The notes below the pieces were generated by a model that saw nothing but the letters and a program-made list of their open reading frames with translations, did no database searches and was not told where the DNA came from. This document shows, piece by piece, positions 1 to 6,448 of a stretch of 8,956 bases of DNA; position 1 is the first letter of the stretch; each line of letters starts with the position of its first letter. The position numbers and the translations under genes were made by a program. The DNA lies in contig JALVPX010000246.1 in the NCBI GenBank assembly GCA_027031565.1, forward strand, positions 1 to 8,956, given 5' to 3'. The stretch is from Deltaproteobacteria bacterium (GTDB lineage Bacteria; Desulfobacterota; Dissulfuribacteria; Dissulfuribacterales; JALVPX01).

Positions 1-16
1 GACCTTGACTTAGGTC
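1..16. other. Short inverted repeat at the end of the DUF3108 gene
   Basis: GACCT at 1-5 and AGGTC at 12-16 are exact reverse complements around a 6-base loop, overlapping the stop codon of the DUF3108 gene (complement of 15-17). It could be the first arm of a 3' hairpin, but the stem is only 5 bp and no U-tract is visible before the window ends. A terminator call is therefore not justified. Confidence 0.2.
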
Positions 17-821
17 AATGACCCACGATCTTTGTCAACACACCTATGAAATGGCCTATTTTAACCTTGCTCTTAAGTTTTACAGGGATACGCCACTGAT
101 TTTGTGCCATCCACACCTTTACCTTGGCGCCCTTGGATTTGGTAAAAAGCCCTCCCACCCCCTCCATGGTGGGTTGAAGCAGCACACAATTAAACACGCC
201 AGCAGGCGTCTCGACTTTTTTCTTTCCTAGCACGGGAACCACGCTCTTTATGACCCTTTTGCCATCTGTAATGTATGCAGTGAACTCATCCATGCCTTGG
301 GATGCCATTATTCTGTACAGAAAAAGTGCTGAAAGGGGGTCCTGGACGCCCTGCGGGACTTCAAGGGTCTTTACGGCCTTACCCAGTGAAATACGCTTTG
401 CCAAACCCTTTCCTGGGTCAAACAATACCTCCCTGACACGTGCCTTTCCCCACCCCTCTTTCGCGTGTTTGTAATAGCGGAATACCTCCCCTGTTTCCCC
501 ATTTACCGTGGACTCGATTTTTATACGCACAGGGTAGAAAAAATCTATGTAGGCCAAAGACTTGGCAGTGAGAAGATAGGTGACGGTGCCATCTCCGTTG
601 TCAACGACTTTCAACACGGCCTTGCCTGCAGGTATGGATTGCCATTTAAGATCAAAGTGGAGCTCTTCTCCAGCAAAATCAATTGGCCGAAGGGTCTTGC
701 CCAATGACGTTGCGCAAACAATATGGGTACGAAATGTCATGCTGAGCAAGGCCATGCCGACACTCATTGACAGCAATAATATTACCCTTGTGCTTATCGA
801 TCCAATAAATGTTTGCTGCAT
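15..821 (-). CDS. Secreted DUF3108 domain protein
   Basis: A 268-residue protein of the DUF3108 family (Pfam PF11306), whose biochemical role is unknown. An N-terminal signal segment has Arg12, a hydrophobic stretch over about residues 13-30, and a plausible signal peptidase I site after Val-Cys-Ala near residue 37. It lacks a proper lipobox. The mature part is beta-rich. It opens with the family-typical G-E-E-L-x-F-D-L-K-W segment (51-60), followed by an A-G-K-A strand (65-68), then F-Y-P-V-R at 95-99. The segment D-P-L-S-A-L-F-L-Y-R at 161-170 is characteristic, as are P-A-G-x-F-N-C at 206-212 and the C-terminal V-W-x-x-x-x-x-R-I-P-V-K-L at 237-249. The length fits a complete protein. ATG is chosen because it gives a full signal peptide, although no good ribosome binding site precedes it. 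It lies 60 bases after the periplasmic binding protein gene and may be the last gene of the unit. Family call firm, function open. Confidence 0.85.
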   Translation of the reverse strand: MQQTFIGSISTRVILLLSMSVGMALLSMTFRTHIVCATSLGKTLRPIDFAGEELHFDLKWQSIPAGKAVLKVVDNGDGTVTYLLTAKSLAYIDFFYPVRIKIESTVNGETGEVFRYYKHAKEGWGKARVREVLFDPGKGLAKRISLGKAVKTLEVPQGVQDPLSALFLYRIMASQGMDEFTAYITDGKRVIKSVVPVLGKKKVETPAGVFNCVLLQPTMEGVGGLFTKSKGAKVKVWMAQNQWRIPVKLKSKVKIGHFIGVLTKIVGH

Positions 822-881
822 GAATTGTCTGTTTAACCAGTTATATTACACAATGGCTGCGGGAATAAGCGGGTTTATCCA

Positions 882-2039
882 TTACCTCTTCCTGAGCAGC
901 CGCCACCTTTTGCCATCCCTTTTTACCACCAGCAGTGATGAATATTCCAGCCCCACATGGTCTCCCTTCCTGGGCCTGAAAACGCCCATGACTCCATTTA
1001 CAGGTTCCTTCATCTCTTCGAGAGAATCCCTGATGGACCAGGGATTGGGCTTTTCAGCCTCCGAGGCTGCCTTGACCAGCAAGTGAAGGGCATCCCACAC
1101 TGCTCCTGCTACAAGATTTTCCTCGACATTGAACATGAGGGCCTGTTCAAAGAGGGCCTGGCGGTACTTTCTGACTTCGAGCCTGCACGGGTGACCATAC
1201 GGCACCCACTTGTCCATTATTACAGGAGGAAGTACAGCAACCAGCCTGGTAGTGCTCGCCAGGGGATCGAGCTGGCCACCCTGAATGGCCGATGCGGAAA
1301 CAGCAGCAGGCAGACCCGTATCCAGGCTGGAATGAAGCAGTGTGGGAAACCAGATCCTTGGACCCCAAAAAAGGGCGATCCCCGCCCCCTTGTATTTCAG
1401 GGTGCGCATCTGGGCCACGGCATCAACATCACCAAGGTCGTAATGCTCTATTCCAACAACAGGAACCCCAAATTCAGATGCATAGCCATACAGCCAAAGG
1501 GACATCTGCTCCCCCCAAAGCCCTTGAGGGGTGAGTATGCCGACTGGCCCCAGGGACGCGCGCTTTATGCCCCTGCAAAGGGCCTTCATGGCTGCTGTGC
1601 GCGGAATGAAGGTGCCGAACGACCACTCAACAGGAAGACCGCCCCGTGACGGAATGAGCGGCTCCTCGCCAGCAGTAAGTATGAGCAGTTTCTTGTTTGC
1701 CTCTGAATAGGTGCGCAGCGTCCTGGCCAGGGCAGGATGAACCGGGCCGACGAGGCAGGTGACCCTTTGATTATCTGCAAGGTCCCTTACGGCTTCCAGG
1801 AGCGTGCCAGGAGTCCCTTCGGTATCGGCAAAGTGCAGTTCAACTTTGATGCTCTCGCGCTCTTTTGAGCTGTTTATTCTTTGAGCTGCAAGCTTTGCGG
1901 CTTCGGCCGCGGCCTGACCTGCAAAGGAACCAGGACCTGAGAGATCCAGCAACAGGCCCACGTGTATGGTATAACAAATACCCGTTCCTGGCAGCAGGAA
2001 CAGGATCATCACAAAAAAGGTATACAGCCTTGAAAACAA
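882..2039 (-). CDS. Orphan periplasmic binding protein, branched-chain amino acid receptor (Peripla_BP_6) type
   Basis: A 385-residue exported protein with the LivJ/LivK-type periplasmic binding fold. Residues 1-22 form a signal peptide: Arg4, a hydrophobic core over about 8-17, then P-G-T-G-I-C. Ile before Cys22 does not fit a lipobox, so a soluble periplasmic protein is more likely than a lipoprotein. The first lobe starts at I-H-V-G-L-L-x-D-L-S-G (25-35), continues through G-Q-A-A-A-E-A-A-K-L-A (41-51) and V-T-C-L-V-G-P-V-H-P (93-102), and reaches L-T-A-G-E-E-P (121-127). The C-terminal part has A-V-W-D-A-L-H-L-L-V (313-322) and V-N-G-V-M-G-V-F (348-355), both typical of the family. Such receptors normally deliver amino acids or amides to an ABC importer, but no importer genes adjoin. 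The start is TTG, 11 bases after an AGGA and two bases past the cpoB stop. The next ATG, at codon 11, would remove the charged n-region. Being next to cpoB, it might act in the envelope, as the same fold does in LpoA, but the ligand is unknown. Confidence 0.82.
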   Translation of the reverse strand: MFSRLYTFFVMILFLLPGTGICYTIHVGLLLDLSGPGSFAGQAAAEAAKLAAQRINSSKERESIKVELHFADTEGTPGTLLEAVRDLADNQRVTCLVGPVHPALARTLRTYSEANKKLLILTAGEEPLIPSRGGLPVEWSFGTFIPRTAAMKALCRGIKRASLGPVGILTPQGLWGEQMSLWLYGYASEFGVPVVGIEHYDLGDVDAVAQMRTLKYKGAGIALFWGPRIWFPTLLHSSLDTGLPAAVSASAIQGGQLDPLASTTRLVAVLPPVIMDKWVPYGHPCRLEVRKYRQALFEQALMFNVEENLVAGAVWDALHLLVKAASEAEKPNPWSIRDSLEEMKEPVNGVMGVFRPRKGDHVGLEYSSLLVVKRDGKRWRLLRKR

Positions 2040-2041
2040 GG

Positions 2042-2875
2042 TCAGCTGATCCTGGCAAGCTGCTTTTTGGCCACTGAGGCCTGAGGGCTTCTTGGAAACT
2101 TCCTGATCAGTTTCTTGAGCACGATTCTGGCGCTTTCGCTATCTCCCAACTGCAGAAAAGCCAGGCCCTGCTTGAGGAGCGCATCCGGTACCTTGTTGCT
2201 CTTTGGAAAATTGCTGAGTACCTTCTGATATTCCAGAATCGCTTCCTCGTAGCGCTGCAGCTTGTATTCGCACTCACCTATCCAGAAATGCGCATTGGCC
2301 ACCTTGGGACTGCTGGAATTTTCCCGTATGAAAGCGGAAAAGGCCTTCTTTGCATCGTGGAATCTGCCCTGTTTATACAAGTCCAACCCCTTTTTATACA
2401 GGGTGTCACTCCCCTTTGACCTGGGCTTCTCCGGCCTGCTGGAAGAAATGGCAGCACCTCCCGATGATTGTACATGTTCAATTTCACCCCTTAGGTCTGC
2501 CATCTGCTGCTGTATCTCATCCCTGAAGAGCTTTTCATCCTCTTCCATCTTGTTCATCCTGTGATCCATCTGCTCCAACAGGCCGCTCAGCCTCATGAGT
2601 TCCGATTGTATCTCTTCAACCCTGTTGGCGAGCTGTGCCTGACCCTGCCTTACCGATCCCACTTCACGGCTTTGAAGCTCCTGGGTGGTCTGCTTCAAGG
2701 CAGTCAGTTCCTGTTTCAAGGCCTGGTTCTCGTTACTCAGCCCCATGACCCGGCGTTCCAGGAGATCGACCCGACCGGTCTGGGCACAGCCGGCAGAGAG
2801 CACCCCCAAGATCAACACAAGAACAGCAAAGGCCCGCCCACGGGTAATGAATCGAAAATTTTCCACGACGGTCAT
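2042..2875 (-). CDS. cpoB: CpoB/YbgF, Tol-associated coiled-coil and TPR protein, predicted lipoprotein
   Basis: A 277-residue homologue of CpoB (YbgF), which in E. coli binds TolA and couples outer-membrane constriction to PBP1B peptidoglycan synthesis during division. Domain order fits the family: signal segment (1-29), a long heptad-rich coiled coil (about 35-130, rich in Leu, Gln and Glu), a Ser/Gly/Pro linker (about 134-152), then three C-terminal TPR-like repeats (about 153-275). The TPRs include L-Y-K-K-G-L-D-L-Y and A-H-F-W-I-G-E-C-E-Y. Unlike soluble E. coli CpoB, this one has a clear lipobox, L-S-A-G-C, with Cys30 followed by Ala-Gln. There is no Asp at +2, so by the E. coli rule it would go to the outer membrane. 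The ATG at 2875 is preferred over the in-frame GTG at 2881 because GGAGG sits 7 bases before it, whereas it nearly touches the GTG. The gene lies 68 bases after tolB where pal would be expected, and it ends two bases before the binding-protein gene. Confidence 0.92.
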   Translation of the reverse strand: MTVVENFRFITRGRAFAVLVLILGVLSAGCAQTGRVDLLERRVMGLSNENQALKQELTALKQTTQELQSREVGSVRQGQAQLANRVEEIQSELMRLSGLLEQMDHRMNKMEEDEKLFRDEIQQQMADLRGEIEHVQSSGGAAISSSRPEKPRSKGSDTLYKKGLDLYKQGRFHDAKKAFSAFIRENSSSPKVANAHFWIGECEYKLQRYEEAILEYQKVLSNFPKSNKVPDALLKQGLAFLQLGDSESARIVLKKLIRKFPRSPQASVAKKQLARIS

Positions 2876-2882
2876 TGTCACT

Positions 2883-2887
2883 CCTCC
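2883..2887 (-). promoter_or_regulatory. Strong ribosome binding site deciding the cpoB start
   Basis: On the minus strand this reads GGAGG and is followed after 7 bases by ATG (2875-2873). The GTG two codons upstream (2881) begins one base after the motif, too close for initiation. This is the clearest Shine-Dalgarno sequence in the window. Confidence 0.75.
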
Positions 2888-2918
2888 ATAACACTCTAAG
2901 ATTATTGTCGATTACCTA

Positions 2919-2927
2919 AATATAGCA
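2919..2927 (-). promoter_or_regulatory. Possible extended -10 promoter element upstream of cpoB
   Basis: The minus strand reads TGC-TATATT, resembling an extended -10 element, within the 68-base gap between tolB and cpoB. No convincing -35 hexamer lies 16-18 bases upstream. It could let cpoB and the two following genes be transcribed separately from tolQRAB, but a nine-base match in an AT-rich gap is weak evidence. Confidence 0.2.
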
Positions 2928-2943
2928 GGTCTCCACAAAAGCG

Positions 2944-4251
2944 CTAGAAAAAGACATTTGGCCCCCATGAAGGCGTGCTTACGTTGCTGAGGCTGCGATT
3001 CAATACCTGCTGTTCGCGGCCATTGGCAAACATCCTGAACAAGTGCTTTTCAGGGCCAAGCCTTGTGGAAGTAAACAATATTTGGCGGCCATCTGGAGAC
3101 CAGGTTGGATATTCATTATTGCCTTCAAAGGTGAGTTGAACCGGATCCCCGCCCTCTGGAGAAATGGTGAAGATCTGGAACCTGCCGTCAACCCGGCCCG
3201 TGTATGCAATCCTGTCTCCCCTGGGAGACCAGGCTGGGTCTGTGTTGTAACTTCCGTCATAGGTGAGCCGCCTTACCTTGCCTGTATACACGTCAAGCAC
3301 ATAGACCTGGGGCGTTCCCCCTCTGTCTGATACAAATGCTATTTTAGTACCGTCCGGCGACCATGACGGTGAAACACTTGTGCCGGGCCCCCTGGTTAGC
3401 CTGGCCTCGATGGTGCCATCCACTTTTACCAGATATAGATCTGGATTGCCGTCTTTGCTCAAGGTAACCGCAAGCTTGCTGCCGTCCGGATGCCAAGCAG
3501 GCGCAATATTCAGCCCTGAGTAACCGGCAAGGCGCCGCACCTTTCCGGTTGCAACGTCTTTGATATAGAGATGGGGACGGCCGGTAAGATATGAAGTATA
3601 GGCCAGATATTTACCATCTGGAGAAAAGGCCGGGGACAGGGCGATATTTGAGTCATTGGTCTCCTGCTGCAGGTGGCGGCCATCAAAATCGATGCTGAAG
3701 ACCTCCTTTTTGCCGTCAACCTTTTTCACAAATGTGATCCTTGAACGGCTGACCCCTTGCTCTCCAGTTACTGCCTTTACGATCAGGTCGCAGAAACGGT
3801 GGGCCATGATGCGGTAATTCTTCGCCTTGCCTTTATAACGCATACCCTGAACCATCTTGCCGCTGGAAAGGTCATAGAGCCTGAATTCCACGGTCAGCCT
3901 TTCGCCGTTCCTGTCCATCTTGGACTTGACTAAGTAGTCGAGGTTAAACCTTGACCAGTCACTGTCTTGGCTGCCGCCGTACCTTGAAACATCAAGGACC
4001 TGAAACAGGCCATTGAAGATCAAGTCGCTGGAAAGGGCCTCTGCCACCTTCTTTGCCAACACCCTGTTTTCAAAAATGCCCGTGTTTTCAGCTGGATAAG
4101 GCACGGCAATGGGTATCTTTTTCAAGAATGGAGAGGTTATATCGATATAAACACGGGCGGAAGGGGCATGAGGCACCAATATTATTAGCAGCACAAGGCA
4201 GATAAGGACTGTTTTTATATTTTTACCAAAAAAGAGATTGAAATTACTCAT
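2944..4251 (-). CDS. tolB: TolB, periplasmic beta-propeller of the Tol system
   Basis: A 435-residue TolB, full length for the family. TolB sits in the periplasm and binds TolA and Pal in the machine that constricts the outer membrane at division. Residues 1-31 are a signal peptide (Lys10 and Lys13, then a long Ile/Leu/Val core) with cleavage likely around A-P-S-A (29-32). The mature N-terminus A-R-V-Y-I-D (32-37) resembles the TolA box of E. coli TolB. An N-terminal alpha/beta domain spans about 45-165. A six-bladed propeller of WD40-like (PD40) repeats follows, with S-P-D-G or variants near 210, 255, 298, 342 and 385 (A-F-S-P-D-G, A-W-H-P-D-G, S-W-S-P-D-G, A-W-S-P-R-G, T-W-S-P-D-G) and a degenerate sixth motif, S-W-G-P, at 428-431. 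The ATG shares one base with the tolA stop (TAATG), with a G-run 4 bases upstream, so translational coupling to tolA is likely. Its usual partner gene pal does not follow. Confidence 0.96.
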   Translation of the reverse strand: MSNFNLFFGKNIKTVLICLVLLIILVPHAPSARVYIDITSPFLKKIPIAVPYPAENTGIFENRVLAKKVAEALSSDLIFNGLFQVLDVSRYGGSQDSDWSRFNLDYLVKSKMDRNGERLTVEFRLYDLSSGKMVQGMRYKGKAKNYRIMAHRFCDLIVKAVTGEQGVSRSRITFVKKVDGKKEVFSIDFDGRHLQQETNDSNIALSPAFSPDGKYLAYTSYLTGRPHLYIKDVATGKVRRLAGYSGLNIAPAWHPDGSKLAVTLSKDGNPDLYLVKVDGTIEARLTRGPGTSVSPSWSPDGTKIAFVSDRGGTPQVYVLDVYTGKVRRLTYDGSYNTDPAWSPRGDRIAYTGRVDGRFQIFTISPEGGDPVQLTFEGNNEYPTWSPDGRQILFTSTRLGPEKHLFRMFANGREQQVLNRSLSNVSTPSWGPNVFF

Positions 4252-5195
4252 TATTCCCCCACAAAACCCGGCCTGAACCTGACGCCGATTTCCAATGGTT
4301 TTCGCCCCAGCTGCCTGGGGATGGGTTCAAAGGGCGCTGCATCCCGCACCGCCTTCATGGCGAACACATTAAAGGCTGCTATTTGTGAACGTTCTTCAAA
4401 CCAGGCCTTTTCCAAAGTTCCATCCTTTGATATGCGCACGACTATAACACACATGGGCTTTTTATTCTGTATCAGCGCCTCGGGGAACTTCCACTTTCCG
4501 CGTATCCTTGACCAGACCCCTGCGACATATCTCCGGAGCGCCTCATCTACGGTTTGTCCATCTGACACATCACCGCCCTGGCCGCTTCCATCTCCATTCG
4601 AACGTTTGGCCATTAAGGCAGCAAAACGCCTTTTCAGATATTCTTCTTCTCTTCGTTCAGTGACCTTTGCCTCGATCTTGGCAAGTCTGCGCTGCAACAG
4701 CTTATCGCTGTCAATCTTCTTCTTTTTTTTCTTGGCCGGTCTTTTACGTTCTTTTTTCTTACTTACCGGCTTGTCGGTATGCCTTGGCTTGGCTTTTTCT
4801 GCAGGCTTTTTTTTCTTTTCAGGGGCAAGCGATACAGCCTTTTTTTTGACAGGCTCAGGTGGTTCCTGTTTTTCTTCCGGAACAGCCACTTTTTTCTCCT
4901 GCTTTACAGGCTCAGGTTTCCGGACCAATGGTTTCTTATTTTGAGGCTCTGGTCTGGCAGGGGGCTCTAGTTTCTGGATCTTCTTTGGCTCAGCCATCTG
5001 CTGGGGAGCCACACTGGGACTCTTTGCCTGTATACTTTCAAATAACTTCACTGTGTAAATCACAGGGATTTTTTGGGGCCTGCTCAAAAATTTTTCAGCA
5101 ACCGTCAAGACCGTAAAAGTTGACAAATGGACTACTATGGCAAAAACAAAGGCAAAGAAAAAAAAACCAGCATCTCTATTATTTTGTTGGCTCAT
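4251..5195 (-). CDS. tolA: TolA, periplasm-spanning energy transducer with TonB-like C-terminus
   Basis: A 314-residue TolA/TonB-type protein that transmits proton-motive force from TolQR to the outer membrane. A short cytoplasmic N-terminus is followed by one membrane helix (about 11-33) containing V-V-H-L-S. His23 and Leu30 keep the H-x6-L spacing of the TonB/TolA transmembrane motif, but the Ser expected four residues before His is Ala19. Residues 60-160 are Pro/Lys/Glu-rich with repeated K-P-E-P-V-K and E-P-P-E-P-V-K-K patterns. A charged helical region (about 160-198), including six Lys at 155-160, follows, then a Gly-rich hinge (201-208). The C-terminal domain (about 215-314, W228 to R308) has the TolA/TonB C pattern, with R-G-K-W-K-F-P, V-V-R-I-S-K-D-G-T-L and A-V-R-D-A-A-P-F. 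The start is set at ATG 5195, giving a 17-base overlap with tolR. An upstream in-frame TTG at 5237 would add 14 basic residues but lacks a ribosome binding site. Between TolR and TolB, TolA fits better than TonB. Confidence 0.93.
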   Translation of the reverse strand: MSQQNNRDAGFFFFAFVFAIVVHLSTFTVLTVAEKFLSRPQKIPVIYTVKLFESIQAKSPSVAPQQMAEPKKIQKLEPPARPEPQNKKPLVRKPEPVKQEKKVAVPEEKQEPPEPVKKKAVSLAPEKKKKPAEKAKPRHTDKPVSKKKERKRPAKKKKKKIDSDKLLQRRLAKIEAKVTERREEEYLKRRFAALMAKRSNGDGSGQGGDVSDGQTVDEALRRYVAGVWSRIRGKWKFPEALIQNKKPMCVIVVRISKDGTLEKAWFEERSQIAAFNVFAMKAVRDAAPFEPIPRQLGRKPLEIGVRFRPGFVGE

Positions 5196-5646
5196 TATGG
5201 CTACCGGCCCCTTGCCTCTTCGACCTCTTTTTTTCAACAGGACTTGTCACCAGGCCAAGGTTCTCGATCCCTGCTTCTCTTACTGCTGCCATGACTGCTG
5301 CTACAGTGCCATAAGGTACCGCCTTGTCCGCCCTGAGCAGGAGCTGGTTCAATGAACCCTCCTGCTTTTTTTGGTAAAGCCGTGATCTAAGTACTTCTTC
5401 GTCTACCTGGATATCTTTGAGGAAGATCTTTCCGTCATCCTTTATGGTGATCACCAGCGATTCTTTTTTCTGTGGAAGAGGCTTTGCAGTCACCTCTGGA
5501 AGTTTCACATCCAGGCCCTTTGTCATCATGGGCGCTGTCACCATGAAGATGATCAACAGCACCAGCATGACGTCTACCAGTGGGGTGACATTGATCTCAG
5601 AGACATATCTTTTCTTGTTTGCCTTGTCATTGGTGGAAAAGGCCAT
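5179..5646 (-). CDS. tolR: TolR, ExbD-family proton-channel subunit
   Basis: A 155-residue ExbD/TolR protein, a single-span inner-membrane subunit that works with TolQ to convert proton flow into TolA movement. The basic cytoplasmic N-terminus (K8, K11-R13) leads into the conserved E-I-N-V-T-P-L-V-D-V-M-L-V-L-L-I-I-F-M-V segment (17-36), with the proton-carrying Asp at residue 25. V-K-L-P (48-51) and a periplasmic domain follow, with L-L-L-R-A-D-K-A-V-P-Y-G (101-112) typical of the family. The end (about 140-155, V-E-K-K-R-S-K-R...) is a basic tail somewhat longer than in E. coli TolR. Its ATG shares one base with the tolQ stop (TAATG), and a GAGG lies 10 bases upstream. Its 3' end overlaps tolA by 17 bases. 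Confidence 0.96.
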   Translation of the reverse strand: MAFSTNDKANKKRYVSEINVTPLVDVMLVLLIIFMVTAPMMTKGLDVKLPEVTAKPLPQKKESLVITIKDDGKIFLKDIQVDEEVLRSRLYQKKQEGSLNQLLLRADKAVPYGTVAAVMAAVREAGIENLGLVTSPVEKKRSKRQGAGSHNEPTK

Positions 5647-6419
5647 TATTCATCATCCTCTGCCTCGTAAATTTCATCCAACTCCCTGTCAATGTCTTCC
5701 CTGTAATATGTTTGATGACCTTCTGGTTCCGGCTCGGTGCCAATGAGCTGTCTTTCCATGATATTCAAGAATTCGAGGGAAAATGCCTGGAGGTCTGATT
5801 CCATTTGGGAAAGGGAACTGGTGAATGTGTTGAATGCAATACCGGCTGGAATGGCTGCTGCAAGGCCTGCTGCAGTGGCAACCAGGGCCTCGGATATCCC
5901 GGGAGCCACGGTGGCAAGGCTAGCATTACCCATCATGCCTATGGCATGGAAACTGGTCATGATCCCCCAAACCGTACCAAAAAGGCCTATGAATGGAGCC
6001 GCATTGGTTGTGGTGGCCAAAAATGGCAGAAATCTCTCAAGGAGGGCCAGTTCCTCCTGTATGCCCTTTTTAAGGCCCCTTTCAAGGATTTCAAGCCAGG
6101 GCCTAAGATTAGATGCTGGCTGGGCGCCTGCGGCCTGCAGCTGCCTCAATGCCCGGTATCCTTCATGGAAAACCCCGGCCATGGGCGCTTCAGGAATCCG
6201 CCTTGAAAAGCTGTATATTTCCATAAGATCGTCAGATTCATCAAAAAATTCTGCGAATTCATCGTTTGCACGCCTGGCCTTGAACAAACGGAAGGTCTTT
6301 GCCAGAATCACTGTCCAACTCAGCAATGAAAACAATAGCAATATGAAGAGCACCAGTTTGACAACCGGGCCTGAACCGCTTAACAGGCCCAACACATTAG
6401 CAGACGCAACTGTTTCCAT
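5646..6419 (-). CDS. tolQ: TolQ, MotA/TolQ/ExbB proton-channel protein
   Basis: A 257-residue polytopic inner-membrane protein of the MotA/TolQ/ExbB family, the scaffold of the TolQR proton channel. Three membrane helices fit TolQ: about 18-40 (V-V-K-L-V-L-F-I-L-L-L-F), 131-155 and 171-195. The signature N-A-A-P-F-I-G-L-F-G-T-V-W-G-I-M lies at 139-154, and E-A-L-V-A-T-A-A-G-L-A-A-A-I-P-A at 177-192. A cytoplasmic domain (41-130) separates helices 1 and 2. After the end expected from E. coli TolQ (about 230 residues), there is an extra tail with 14 acidic residues among the last 29. ATG is the only good start: an in-frame TGA lies three codons upstream, and an AAGGA lies very close to the ATG. 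It begins 29 bases after mqnD, so it may be co-transcribed with it. The next gene, tolR, overlaps by one base. Confidence 0.96.
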   Translation of the reverse strand: METVASANVLGLLSGSGPVVKLVLFILLLFSLLSWTVILAKTFRLFKARRANDEFAEFFDESDDLMEIYSFSRRIPEAPMAGVFHEGYRALRQLQAAGAQPASNLRPWLEILERGLKKGIQEELALLERFLPFLATTTNAAPFIGLFGTVWGIMTSFHAIGMMGNASLATVAPGISEALVATAAGLAAAIPAGIAFNTFTSSLSQMESDLQAFSLEFLNIMERQLIGTEPEPEGHQTYYREDIDRELDEIYEAEDDE

Positions 6420-6448
6420 ATCCTTTCAATTACTCCATATCTTTAAGA

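Noticed and set aside
822..881. Possible promoter or terminator between the binding protein and the DUF3108 gene
   Set aside because: A TAATAT stretch and a small TAACTGGTTA palindrome occur on the minus strand, but there is no matched -35 element, and no GC-rich stem with a T-run. I see nothing decisive in these 60 bases.
957..1649. A 230-codon plus-strand frame opposite the binding-protein gene
   Set aside because: Antisense to a protein with a clear Peripla_BP_6 pattern, and its own translation looks like random sequence rich in Pro, Gly and Arg.
4321..4944. A 207-codon plus-strand frame rich in Phe and Leu opposite tolA
   Set aside because: The Phe runs are the complement of Lys codons in tolA, so the apparent membrane-protein character is an artefact.
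4251..5195. TonB (siderophore uptake) instead of TolA
   Set aside because: The C-terminal domain is TonB-like, but the gene sits between tolR and tolB with overlaps on both sides, which supports TolA.
6420..6448. Terminator or promoter between mqnD and tolQ
   Set aside because: The 29 bases hold no inverted repeat or promoter-like pair, so the genes may be read through, but nothing positive can be annotated.
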